From the NCBI GenBank assembly GCA_965224105.1, contig CBDCYH010000001.1:620001-684000 (forward strand): DNA of 64,000 nucleotides, written 5' to 3'. The stretch is from CBDCYH01 sp965224105 (GTDB lineage Bacteria; Bacteroidota; Rhodothermia; Rhodothermales; JABDKH01). The notes under the pieces are model-generated. The model saw nothing but the letters and a program-made list of their open reading frames with translations. It was not told the origin of the DNA and made no database searches. Position numbers and translations under genes: made by a program. This document shows positions 27,018 to 35,040 of this stretch, one piece after another (position 1 is the stretch's first letter; each line of letters begins with the position of its first letter).

Positions 27018-28157
27018 TTACGCCTTCACCAAGCTGTAAATACGACCATCGAAACCACAGATAAACAGGTTGTCTTGATGATCCACGCCAAACGATGCGA
27101 CTCCAAATCGGGCGCGGACCAGCTGTTCGTTAACCCACTCCCCGTCGCCATCCCGATGCAAACTCCAGATACGCCCGGAGACAAAATCTCCGTATACATA
27201 CTTCCCGGCCAGACCCGGCAAAGCCTCTCCCCGATAAACATACCCCCCGGTGACCGAAGAATTTCCACTCCGATGAGAATATTCAAACACTGGATCGATT
27301 AAGCCATCGACCTGACATCCTGTTTTAGGCTCAAAGCAGTGTGCTCCTTCCCGCTCATCCCAGCCGTAATTCCCACCCAACTCGACGATATCTACTTCCT
27401 CGTACGCATTCTGGCCTACATCGCCAACCCATAACTCATTGGTCTCGTTGTCAAACGAAAACCGCCACGGATTGCGGAGCCCGTAAGCGTAAATCTCCTC
27501 CCTGTAGTTGTTTTCATTTCCGACAAAGGGATTGTCTTCCGGTATGGAATATGTCCTCGAGTCGGTGACATTATTGACATCGATTCGGAGTATCGAACCA
27601 AGCAACGTCGTGGGGTCTTGCCCGTCTTCGTTAGGATCACCACCTGCGCCCCCATCACCCAGGCCGATGTAAAGAAACCCATCTGGTCCGAAGGCGATGC
27701 CTCCACCGTTATGATTTCCGAAGGGTTGGCGCACCTCCAACAACCGCACCTCTGATGACGGATCCGCGGCCGATTCGTCTGCTTGCTCGAACCGCGCAAT
27801 TACCGTTCGCCGCGGTTGTCCCGTAGTGTAGTTGACGTAGAAGTATCCATTTTGACTGAAGTTGGGGTGGAATGCAAGTCCGAGCAATCCCATTTCATTG
27901 CTGCCGTCGTCCACCCGGTCGCGGATATCGAGGTAAACCGTTTTCGATTCTGTATTAATATCGTTATCAAAAACGCTAATCAGCCCACGCTGTTCAACAA
28001 CAAACGCTCTGGAATCGGAACCGGTGACCTGGAAATCAAGTGGTCTCTCGAATTCCAGGTTCGGAAAGGCGGGGACAAGCCGGTATTGCGCACCGGACTC
28101 CATACCCGTGCAGCCGGCTACCATCATGCATATACAAATAAAACAGAATCTTCTCAT
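27018..28157 (-). CDS. PQQ-dependent glucose/sorbosone dehydrogenase-like lipoprotein
   Basis: A 379-residue six-bladed beta-propeller of the GSDH family. The ATG at 28157 gives MRRFCFICICMMVAGC, a lipoprotein signal with lipobox VAGC. Blade motifs include GLLGLAFHPNFSQNGYFYV, NHNGGGIAFGPDGFLYIG, GDGGAGGDPNEDGQDP and YGLRNPWRFSFD, which form the PQQ and Ca site in soluble glucose dehydrogenase. It probably oxidises an aldose or aldehyde in the periplasm or at the outer membrane. Substrate is uncertain, since many family members are uncharacterised. It is monocistronic. Confidence 0.86.
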   Translation of the reverse strand: MRRFCFICICMMVAGCTGMESGAQYRLVPAFPNLEFERPLDFQVTGSDSRAFVVEQRGLISVFDNDINTESKTVYLDIRDRVDDGSNEMGLLGLAFHPNFSQNGYFYVNYTTGQPRRTVIARFEQADESAADPSSEVRLLEVRQPFGNHNGGGIAFGPDGFLYIGLGDGGAGGDPNEDGQDPTTLLGSILRIDVNNVTDSRTYSIPEDNPFVGNENNYREEIYAYGLRNPWRFSFDNETNELWVGDVGQNAYEEVDIVELGGNYGWDEREGAHCFEPKTGCQVDGLIDPVFEYSHRSGNSSVTGGYVYRGEALPGLAGKYVYGDFVSGRIWSLHRDGDGEWVNEQLVRARFGVASFGVDHQDNLFICGFDGRIYSLVKA

Positions 28158-28506
28158 CACGGAATATGCCATTCAAAACGATTATCGGATCTGGTCCTTA
28201 CCACATCTTGTTGTTTTTGTTTAGGAGGGCGAATAATCGCGCAATTCCAGGCACGGTAGGCATCTCAAATTGTTACACTGATGCGCATCTGTCTCCGTGC
28301 TAAATACCCTTCTGGGCAGTAAATTACGGCTCTCTTGAACTTTCGATGGGGTCTTGCCAGAATTGGGTTGTTGGTCTGTTTCTTGCCCGTACAAGAACCT
28401 CAACATGGTTGGATTTTATCAAGGTTTGCTCTCAACCGCTATTTCCAACTTTGGAAACGTTATATAGAGTTCCGGCAATTGTGGGCACCCCAAAAATATG
28501 GTTGAA
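28158..28506. other. Divergent intergenic region (349 bp)
   Basis: This gap separates the minus-strand dehydrogenase from the plus-strand metallopeptidase-like gene and should hold both promoters. The only clear structure is a perfect 16-bp dyad, TTTCCAA-CT-TTGGAAA, at 28442-28457, followed three bases later by TATATA. No ORF with protein-like content, RNA gene or terminator was seen. Confidence 0.6.
28442..28457. promoter_or_regulatory. Palindromic operator-like site
   Basis: TTTCCAACTTTGGAAA is a perfect 7-bp inverted repeat with a 2-bp centre, 49 bases upstream of the metallopeptidase start and adjacent to a TATATA element. Placement and symmetry fit a dimeric repressor or activator site; the regulator is unknown. 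Confidence 0.4.
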
Positions 28507-30066
28507 ATGAAGTACATACTTACCACGAAGAAAATTTTATTTGCCACTGCTTTACTAGTTGGCTTAAACGTTGGCTCGGCAGCCGCTATGTCCGCAGACA
28601 CAACCCAGGCAATGATTGCTGTTCCCGAGATCCTTGTCCTGAGTCCGGGTGAATCTGCAACTACGGCAATTTCTGTCATAGATAGTCTTGGAGCGACAGT
28701 GACAGGAACATTAACCTATTCAGGGTTTGACACCTCTCTCGTCGATGTCTCAGCCGAGGGAATTGTCAGTGGAAAGGCAGTCGACGCCAACGGAGTAGGG
28801 ACAACGGTTTTCGTCTCAGTTGACGGTACATATATAGACAGACCTGTGATCGTAAGGCTGTTCGATGCGCCGCAGATTTTCAACTTTGAAACTATCGTGA
28901 GCGAGAAGAACCGGATTACTTATCCCTCCTCGATTGACGGTATCGACGTTTCGGCGATGATGACTGATTTTGATGTCTTGCAAGTCCTCGACCATGTCCA
29001 TACCATTGAAGGTAACTTTGTCAACACGGATCCTTTGGCTGGCAATCTGCAGCTAATCACGCTTGAGCCCCAAATAGCTGGACCGGCGACCATCTGCTCG
29101 AACGTTGGAAATCACTTTCGGATTTCCTGGCCGGAAGGCACCGGCACAAATTTGCAGAACTGTTTCCAAACAGCGTTTGTAGCGCCTTATGCTCCCGCAT
29201 GGGATCTACTTTTCCACGAAATAGGTCATGAGTACCACCTCAGCTCACCAGTCTTCAATCGCGGAATCTCCCTGGAAAGCGTCCTGTTTTACGAGTCGCT
29301 GGCTGACCTGTTTTTCTATGCCGTAACGCAGGAACTGCTGGGTAACCCAACTGCCTATCCGATCAATGAGATGGCGCGAGCATCGCTCGAGGCAGGCCAA
29401 CAAAGTAGACTGACTGCCTATGAGAATCAGGCTGATGATTGGATTACCGAAGGCGCGCGTCAAGAAGATTTAACCCGCTTCATCTTGATAGGACTAGTGA
29501 CTAAAGAGATTCAACGCCGCCCTGATGAGTTCTATGAGCGCCTGTACTATATTTTCCGGCCCGAAAACGAAGCCGCTCTGGAAACAGTATTGCAGCAAGT
29601 TGAAGCGAACGGAAGTGATGGCGTCACATCCTTTTTTGTCGCACTACTTTCGGCAACATTGCAAACGGACCTGTCTTCCGTATTTGGAGACGACTACGGG
29701 TTTATAATCGATGAGACGCTCTTTAATGACGGTTATACCACCATGGAAGCGATCCTTCAAGGCAGCATATTCAGCGGCGTTGAGCAGGTTGCTGGTGTCC
29801 CAAACGGCTTCGAGCTCTCACAGAACTATCCAAATCCGTTTAACCCGTCAACGACGATCTCGTTTTCTGTAGCGCAACCGTCTGCTGTTTCTATCCGGGT
29901 CTTCGATCTCACGGGGAAACATGTTGCAACCGTCGCTAACGAAACACTCGGCGCGGGCAATTACACGGTCGAATGGAACGCTGAGAATCTGCCATCTGGC
30001 ACGTATATCTACAAGCTCTCGGCAGGCGAGTATAGCGAATCGCGTGTCCTGACGCTCTTGAAATAG
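28507..30066 (+). CDS. Secreted HEIGH metallopeptidase-like protein with Big2-like and T9SS domains
   Basis: A 519-residue exported protein of no named family that I recognise. After a signal peptide (KILFATALLVGLNVGSAAA), residues ~40-120 look like a bacterial Ig (Big2) domain: VLSPGESATTAISVIDSLGA ... SGKAVDANGVGTTVFVS. A zinc motif HEIGHEYH follows (His237, Glu238, His241), then FYESLADLFF with Glu263, which fits the gluzincin third ligand. The protein ends in a canonical T9SS domain (LSQNYPNPFNPSTTISF, RVFDLTGKHV, RVLTLLK). It is probably a surface or extracellular zinc peptidase. ATG 28507 is preferred to 28498 for the cleaner signal peptide. Confidence 0.72.
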   Translation: MKYILTTKKILFATALLVGLNVGSAAAMSADTTQAMIAVPEILVLSPGESATTAISVIDSLGATVTGTLTYSGFDTSLVDVSAEGIVSGKAVDANGVGTTVFVSVDGTYIDRPVIVRLFDAPQIFNFETIVSEKNRITYPSSIDGIDVSAMMTDFDVLQVLDHVHTIEGNFVNTDPLAGNLQLITLEPQIAGPATICSNVGNHFRISWPEGTGTNLQNCFQTAFVAPYAPAWDLLFHEIGHEYHLSSPVFNRGISLESVLFYESLADLFFYAVTQELLGNPTAYPINEMARASLEAGQQSRLTAYENQADDWITEGARQEDLTRFILIGLVTKEIQRRPDEFYERLYYIFRPENEAALETVLQQVEANGSDGVTSFFVALLSATLQTDLSSVFGDDYGFIIDETLFNDGYTTMEAILQGSIFSGVEQVAGVPNGFELSQNYPNPFNPSTTISFSVAQPSAVSIRVFDLTGKHVATVANETLGAGNYTVEWNAENLPSGTYIYKLSAGEYSESRVLTLLK

Positions 30067-30107
30067 TCGTTCAATTCGGCGCCAGGAGAGAAGCGCCAAG
30101 TGAAAAC

Positions 30108-30155
30108 TATTGATATCAATAAGCCTGGGTCCGACCCTAATGAACCCAGGCTTAT
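30108..30155. repeat. Overlapping dyads next to tRNA-Gly
   Basis: A 14-bp perfect palindrome (TATTGATATCAATA, 30108-30121) overlaps a perfect 12-bp inverted repeat (ATAAGCCTGGGT at 30119-30130 and ACCCAGGCTTAT at 30144-30155, 13-base loop). The latter begins three bases after the tRNA 3' end. It probably acts as the terminator or processing hairpin for the tRNA transcript and perhaps also for the convergent peptidase gene. A U-tract is absent on both strands directly after the stem. Confidence 0.6.
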
Positions 30156-30158
30156 CTG

Positions 30159-30231
30159 AGCGGAACACCGGGCTCGAACCGGCGACCTCAACCTTGGCAA
30201 GGTTGCGCTCTACCAACTGAGCTAGTTCCGC
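30159..30231 (-). tRNA. tRNA-Gly (GCC)
   Basis: A 73-nt complete cloverleaf on the minus strand. The acceptor GCGGAAC pairs with GTTCCGC. The D stem is GCTC/GAGC with AGTTGGTA in the loop. The anticodon arm CAACC-TTGCCAA-GGTTG holds anticodon GCC. The T arm is GCCGG-TTCGAGC-CCGGT, discriminator base T. The CCA end is not encoded. It decodes GGC/GGT glycine codons. A Bacteroidota-like promoter lies eight bases upstream and a 12-bp hairpin follows. Confidence 0.97.
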
Positions 30232-30239
30232 ATGCAGGT

Positions 30240-30271
30240 CAAAATTACGTCTAACTTGACCCGCAATCAAC
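30240..30271 (-). promoter_or_regulatory. Bacteroidota-type promoter of tRNA-Gly
   Basis: On the minus strand TAATTTTG is an exact match to the -7 consensus TAnnTTTG. A GTTG resembling the -33 TTTG box lies 20 bases upstream. The -7 box ends eight bases before the mature tRNA 5' end, so transcription would start just inside or next to the leader. Confidence 0.6.
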
Positions 30272-30299
30272 CCACGAGGCTGGCTGATGCCATCTCCAC

Positions 30300-30821
30300 T
30301 CACACGCGATCCCCGGGCTCACCAACTAGTCTCGAGAGCTCGATCGCCCGTGCGCTGAAGCCTGCAGACTTCCAAAACTTTAATCCGACTGTATTGGTCG
30401 CTGGTGTGCACAATACGATCTCGCTGACTTTGGATGCGGGAAGATTGCGAATCAAACATTGGATCAGCGCGGATCCAACTCCCAGTCGACGTGATCCAGG
30501 ATCAACGAATAAATCCTGTACTAAAACCTCTAGATCCGGTTGGTATATGGGAAGAGGGTAGACAAGATGAGCGGTCAGAAATCCCAGGGCGAGATCCCCA
30601 TCACGCCGCACAGCCACAAGCACGCTTGTTGCCTCTCCCCTGATCCACTCTGTTAGGTCACGACGGTACAACTTTTCTGCGTCTGCCGCCAGGCAAGGTT
30701 CTCCGACAACCTCAATCTGCAAACGGTGCCACATATCAACTATTACACTCATATCTCCAGTGTCAGCGGCTCTCACCTCAATGTATTCGTTTTCAAACAA
30801 AATTGTCCTTCTTGCACTCAT
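30300..30821 (-). CDS. GNAT-family N-acetyltransferase
   Basis: A 173-residue acetyltransferase. The N-terminal IEVRAADTGDMSVIVDMWHR matches GNAT strand 1/helix 1. Motif A is DLFVDPGSRRLGVGSALIQCL (about 111-131), and the C-terminal NTVGLKFWKSAGF completes the fold. Substrate unknown. It is monocistronic between the tRNA and the divergent folD, and shares about 70 bases of promoter region with folD. Confidence 0.85.
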   Translation of the reverse strand: MSARRTILFENEYIEVRAADTGDMSVIVDMWHRLQIEVVGEPCLAADAEKLYRRDLTEWIRGEATSVLVAVRRDGDLALGFLTAHLVYPLPIYQPDLEVLVQDLFVDPGSRRLGVGSALIQCLIRNLPASKVSEIVLCTPATNTVGLKFWKSAGFSARAIELSRLVGEPGDRV

Positions 30822-30892
30822 GATTGCTTCGTACCGGTGCTACATTCGTGGTTCTGACCCGAGCTGTCGCCTGGAATCTATTTGATTAAAAA

Positions 30893-31795
30893 ATGAGCGG
30901 ACTCACTGCAATGCAAGCAAAGTTACTTGACGGAAGGGATTTTGCCAGTCAAGTTAGAAAAGAAGTCAAGGCCGATGTCGATGCCTGGCTAAGCCTGGGC
31001 CATCGCAATCCATACCTTGCGGTTGTTCTGGTCGGAGATGATCCAGCATCGGCCTCATATGTTCGAGGAAAAACCAAAGCATGTCGGGAAGTTGCGATAG
31101 ATAGCGATACAATAACGTTTCCTCCGGACATCCCAGAGTCAGACCTCCTGAATAAAATTCATGCGTTGAATTCTGACAATAGCGTTGACGGCATCCTCGT
31201 CCAGCTTCCGCTCCCAGCGCACATCGATGAGGATTTGGTAATCTCAAGCATCGATCCGCGGAAAGACGTAGACGGCTTCCACCCGGAGAATGTAGGCCGC
31301 GCTGTACTCGGTCAGCCAGCATTCATCCCCGCGACTCCGGCAGGAATAATTGAGCTGCTGCGACGCGCAGACATAAAAGTTTCCGGTTCACACGCGGTTA
31401 TCATTGGCCGCAGTAATATCGTTGGCAAGCCGCTTGCAAACATGCTGCTTCAAAGAAGCTTAAGCGCGACAGTTACCGTTTGTCACAGCAGAACTGCCGA
31501 GCTCCCCTCCCACTCTCGCCAGGCAGACATTCTGATCGCGGCAATAGGGAGAGCAGAATTTGTCACAACTGATATGGTGAAACCAGGCGCCGTGGTCATT
31601 GACGTGGGAATCAATCGCGTAGAAGACAATAGCCGCAAGCGAGGTTACCGCCTTACCGGTGACGTAGCTTTTGATGAAGTCTCTGAAGTGGCGTCAGCTA
31701 TTACACCGGTTCCAGGGGGAGTAGGACCGATGACTATCGCAATGCTGCTAAAGAATACCTTGGCAGCCGCGAAAGCGCTAAGCCAAACTACATAG
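30893..31795 (+). CDS. folD: Bifunctional methylenetetrahydrofolate dehydrogenase/cyclohydrolase
   Basis: A 300-residue FolD, interconverting 5,10-methylene- and 10-formyl-tetrahydrofolate. Catalytic Tyr56 and Lys60 lie in SYVRGKTKAC. DGILVQLPLPAHIDE, the NADP loop HAVIIGRSNIVGKPLANMLL and the C-terminal PVPGGVGPMTIAMLLKNT are all diagnostic. An ATG at 30911 would shorten the protein by six residues and is equally possible. It acts in cytoplasmic one-carbon metabolism, feeding purine and formyl-Met synthesis. It converges with the coiled-coil gene. Confidence 0.96.
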   Translation: MSGLTAMQAKLLDGRDFASQVRKEVKADVDAWLSLGHRNPYLAVVLVGDDPASASYVRGKTKACREVAIDSDTITFPPDIPESDLLNKIHALNSDNSVDGILVQLPLPAHIDEDLVISSIDPRKDVDGFHPENVGRAVLGQPAFIPATPAGIIELLRRADIKVSGSHAVIIGRSNIVGKPLANMLLQRSLSATVTVCHSRTAELPSHSRQADILIAAIGRAEFVTTDMVKPGAVVIDVGINRVEDNSRKRGYRLTGDVAFDEVSEVASAITPVPGGVGPMTIAMLLKNTLAAAKALSQTT

Positions 31796-31803
31796 GACCG
31801 CTC

Positions 31804-31828
31804 GCTCAGACCGCGGTATGAACTGAGC
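31804..31828. terminator. Possible hairpin between convergent genes
   Basis: GCTCAG and CTGAGC form a 6-bp inverted repeat around a 13-base loop that itself contains the palindrome ACCGCGGT. It lies between the folD stop and the convergent coiled-coil gene. There is no T-tract, so termination is only a guess. Confidence 0.3.
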
Positions 31829-31853
31829 ACCTAATATATCATCCGCCCTGTCT

Positions 31854-33731
31854 TTATGCTTTCTTTCCGTACTTCTTCCTGTACAACTTCTTGGCCTGCG
31901 ACACCCACTTGTCGCGCTTAATTCGATCCGGGAACGTATCAATGTTTTCCGATACCCACCTTACATCTGCAGCCGAAAGGTTTGCCACCTGCTTGAACTG
32001 GTATATCCCGAGCTTATTCAACGTTCGTTGCATAACCGGTCCAACTCCACTAATCTCCTTCAGGTCGTCCCGTTTGGGTGGTGCTTTCTTCAACAGAAAT
32101 GCTGGCTTGCCATCCTTCTTTTTGCTGGCTGTCTTAGCTCTTGGTTTCAGTTTCGCTTTCGGCTTGACCGCCGCTTTTTTGAGCCTTGCCTCGAGCTCCT
32201 TAATTCGCTTCTTGTTCTTGGCTATTGACGCGTCGCGCTCGGCAATCTTCTTGGCAAGCTTGTCATAATCCGAGTATTTCTTAAGGCGAGTTTCCGAGGT
32301 GTTCACTCTCTTGCGCAAGGCAGTGACCGATTTCGATGCCTCTTTTAGTTCGGACTTATTGGACTTGAAGGCAACGTCCAGCTTCCCGTACTTGTCTCGA
32401 AGCCGGTCGTACTCTCTCTCTTTCGCCTTCGAAGTCTTCAACTCACGCTCGAGTTTTGTATAGGAAACGTCTTTTGCACGAAGATCTCTTTCCAATGAGG
32501 TCACTCGTGATTTTAATTTCACCATGTCCTCCAGTTTTGCCTTCACAACCTGCAATTCCTTGTCAAGCGTAATTCTCGCCCTTTCCGTTGCATTGTTTTC
32601 CGATTCGAGTTCTTTTACTCGCACCTTGAGATTGTTGTAATCGGTTTGCACTACGGCAAGTCGATTTGTTCGGTTTGCCAGCTCTTCGCGAATCTTCGCC
32701 AGGGTTTTGTCACGCTCTGTTATCGAAATCTCTACCTTTCGCGCCAACGCTTCTTTCTCGTCTCTCTCCTTCTCTACCTGTCGGACCATTAGTTCCATCT
32801 GACCGATCTTCGAGTTGCAGGTTGTCATCTCCGATTCGAGCGTAGCAATGCTCTGCTCACGTTGATGCAACTTGCCCTGCAATTCTTGAACGGCATCCGT
32901 TGTAATATTCATCCGGTTGACTAACTCGCTCTTCTCTCTCGCCAGCAAGTCAAACTCTTGATGACGGGAATTGAGCTGAGCCCTAACATCTTCGAGTTCG
33001 GTCGCATTTTGTTGCAACCGGTTTTCGATGTCGCTGTAGGCGGCATTGCGGTCGGCTAGTTCAGCCCTGAGCCTTTGAACCTCCTCTGCAGATTCATTCA
33101 ACTGGCGTTGTAGTCTATCGCGTTCATCAGACCGTTCGTTGAGAAGCGTCCGCACCGTCTGCAGCTCGTCCGAATGATTTGTCAGCTGGCTCCTCAGGTC
33201 GGTAACCGTTTGGTTCGCATCACCAAGATCGCCCTCCAACCCAGCCACTCGACCACGCAATCCATTGAGATCGCTCTCATTTTTTACGCGAGTGGCACGG
33301 AGTTGCGCTTCCAGGTCCTCAATCGTGCCCCGCAGTGCAGTAATGGTACTTTGTGCTGATGTGTGATCTGCCAGTAAAGCCTCAACCCTCATTGACGTTT
33401 CCCTGAGCTCAGAATCGCGACTGGACAGATTCTCGCGAAGACTGCCAGCCTCCAGGCTAAGATCTGCGAGACTGGACTTCGTCTGCTCGTATTTCGTCGC
33501 AATAGTATCATACTCCCCGCTCTTACTCACATATCTATTTTCGAAATCTTCGGCCGTCAACCTGAGGTCGTTCTTTTCGCGCTCGACTGCTTTCAAGCGA
33601 CTCGACCACGTTGACTCATGTTCACTGAGTTCTGATGCTGCAGAAGCACGCTTGAGCAGCCAGCCAATAATTCCGCCAAGCAGGGCACTCGCCAGCAGGC
33701 AGACAACAATCTGGGCAATTAAATAACTCAT
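31854..33731 (-). CDS. Membrane-anchored long coiled-coil protein with C-terminal HhH-type domain
   Basis: A 625-residue protein in three parts. Residues 1-27 are one TM helix (LIAQIVVCLLASALLGGIIGWLL). About residues 35-510 are almost unbroken coiled coil, with heptads rich in Leu, Glu, Arg and repeats of LEREL, LRAEL and LNSR. The end has a lysine/alanine linker followed by LKEISGVGPVMQRTLNKLGI (about 560-579), a helix-hairpin-helix (LOK/RPL21-like) module, and a basic tail. The layout resembles proteins that tie DNA or a ribosome-like surface to the membrane. The function is unknown. It is monocistronic and divergent from the next gene. Confidence 0.7.
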   Translation of the reverse strand: MSYLIAQIVVCLLASALLGGIIGWLLKRASAASELSEHESTWSSRLKAVEREKNDLRLTAEDFENRYVSKSGEYDTIATKYEQTKSSLADLSLEAGSLRENLSSRDSELRETSMRVEALLADHTSAQSTITALRGTIEDLEAQLRATRVKNESDLNGLRGRVAGLEGDLGDANQTVTDLRSQLTNHSDELQTVRTLLNERSDERDRLQRQLNESAEEVQRLRAELADRNAAYSDIENRLQQNATELEDVRAQLNSRHQEFDLLAREKSELVNRMNITTDAVQELQGKLHQREQSIATLESEMTTCNSKIGQMELMVRQVEKERDEKEALARKVEISITERDKTLAKIREELANRTNRLAVVQTDYNNLKVRVKELESENNATERARITLDKELQVVKAKLEDMVKLKSRVTSLERDLRAKDVSYTKLERELKTSKAKEREYDRLRDKYGKLDVAFKSNKSELKEASKSVTALRKRVNTSETRLKKYSDYDKLAKKIAERDASIAKNKKRIKELEARLKKAAVKPKAKLKPRAKTASKKKDGKPAFLLKKAPPKRDDLKEISGVGPVMQRTLNKLGIYQFKQVANLSAADVRWVSENIDTFPDRIKRDKWVSQAKKLYRKKYGKKA

Positions 33732-33841
33732 GAGGAGACTCTATATCTAATGCGACAAAAACATCCGTCTGATCGACGGCCATGAAATTTATGGACTTAT
33801 AACCTGTATTTTCAATTATTTATCCATTTCACCATCCTAAC

Positions 33842-33859
33842 GGGGTACGTATCTACCCC
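33842..33859. promoter_or_regulatory. GGGGTA-N6-TACCCC dyad
   Basis: A perfect 6-bp inverted repeat with a 6-base spacer lies between two divergent genes, the coiled-coil/HhH protein and the possible GGDEF-like protein. Its symmetry and placement suit a dimeric regulator or an unlinked hairpin. The 287-bp gap otherwise contains only A/T-rich stretches and no gene. Confidence 0.35.
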
Positions 33860-34018
33860 ATTGCCTAAGCGATAAAAACGGAAAATCGGGCCACTATTGC
33901 AATTTGAACGGCATGTGCCTAAACCTCGCACATTGCCCTAACCCTAAGAGGTATTGCTTTCTGGCCGATACTCGACGATTGAGGGAATCCTGATAATAAT
34001 TCGTCTTCTGACTGCCTC

Positions 34019-34954
34019 ATGGGCTTTGTAAACAAAATTCGGACAATCACGAACCGCGCACCTATCGGACGCAACAGTAGGGTAATTGACGAAATAATGG
34101 CATCTCTGGCAGAAACTGTCGATAGTCAGTCAAGCGAGATTCTACGCGGATATAAAGAGATTGCTTTGTCGAACACTGATGGGAGCCGATCGGTCGGTGA
34201 AACGGGTGGAACCAATCCACCACTCTCTACAGAGGAAAAGTTGAAATTTGTCAACCAGTTCATCCAGGAACTTGGTAGAGAGCAACTCGCGGAACGCGGT
34301 AGGTTGCACGCAAATATTCTCTTCCTCGCTCGACGCGTAAGAGGAATTGGCCTCCGCAACTGGAGAAGGCATAAGGATATCCGGAAAGCTCAATCGCTTG
34401 ACCGGGCCGAGGAGCGGGAGACAATCGAAAAGATTATCTCGGATAGCGAAACAGACACGCGTAATCTCCTCAAAGAGATTAAAAAGGAGCTTTACGGGAT
34501 GAGATCTGAGTTGCTCGTCTTCGATGCATCCTGGAAAATGGAGGACCTGGATGTTTACAAGGCCGAGTGCTTCAACTGGGCGCTGTCGAAGTACGTCGAT
34601 GTCTCAGCTCTTTCACAGGAATATGTAGGCCTCGCACTGATTCGTTTTCCTGCCATGGACGAGGCTGTGCCACATAGTGTTGTGAATCACATACGGACAA
34701 CGTACCGACGAAAGCTCGACTTCATTGGCTTTGTGGATCACAACACTCTCGGTCTACTGGTCTTAGATCCTCGAAAGAACAGCTTATTGAATCGCGTCGA
34801 ACAATTACGCCTGAGCTTACGATTACTGCAGGATGTTGAGCGACTAACTTCCATCTCATCAGTTACGATCTTGAAAGTGGAAGAAGACGCTCAGGCTTTC
34901 ATCAAGCGATCATTGTCCGAACTTGACGATTCAGCCCGGCATCACACCGGGTAG
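34019..34954 (+). CDS. Uncharacterised protein with possible degenerate GGDEF-like C-terminal domain
   Basis: A 311-residue soluble protein that I cannot place in a named family. The first ~160 residues are charged and helical, with a coiled-coil stretch (RAEERETIEKIISDSETDTR). From ~205 the alternation of beta strand and helix (EYVGLALIRFP, TTYRRKLDFIGFVDHNTLGL, NRVEQLRLSLRLLQ, SISSVTILKVEEDAQAFI) follows the layout of GGDEF domains. The active-site GG(D/E)EF and the usual phosphate-binding residues are absent. If the fold is right it would bind rather than make c-di-GMP, but this is pattern-based inference. Confidence 0.6.
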   Translation: MGFVNKIRTITNRAPIGRNSRVIDEIMASLAETVDSQSSEILRGYKEIALSNTDGSRSVGETGGTNPPLSTEEKLKFVNQFIQELGREQLAERGRLHANILFLARRVRGIGLRNWRRHKDIRKAQSLDRAEERETIEKIISDSETDTRNLLKEIKKELYGMRSELLVFDASWKMEDLDVYKAECFNWALSKYVDVSALSQEYVGLALIRFPAMDEAVPHSVVNHIRTTYRRKLDFIGFVDHNTLGLLVLDPRKNSLLNRVEQLRLSLRLLQDVERLTSISSVTILKVEEDAQAFIKRSLSELDDSARHHTG

Positions 34955-35040
34955 TTGGGCAACTTGTTTCTGTATGGCCGATATTCGGGGCAAGCTTATC
35001 CAATGCCGTGCCCGCTATCGAGAACCCCAGCAACTTTGGA

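Noticed and set aside
26806..27039. 77-residue plus-strand frame across the aceB leader
   Set aside because: It spans the orphan terminator and has no protein-like pattern; treated as noise, with the terminator itself kept.
30108..30231. Genomic island or phage attachment site at tRNA-Gly
   Set aside because: No integrase, no direct repeat of the tRNA 3' end and no foreign-looking genes nearby.
30232..30561. 109-residue plus-strand frame beside the tRNA
   Set aside because: Antisense to the acetyltransferase and promoter region; translation lacks any recognised pattern.
33732..34018. Possible promoters between the coiled-coil and GGDEF-like genes
   Set aside because: Only near matches to TAnnTTTG (TAAATTTC on the minus strand); too weak to annotate beyond the dyad.
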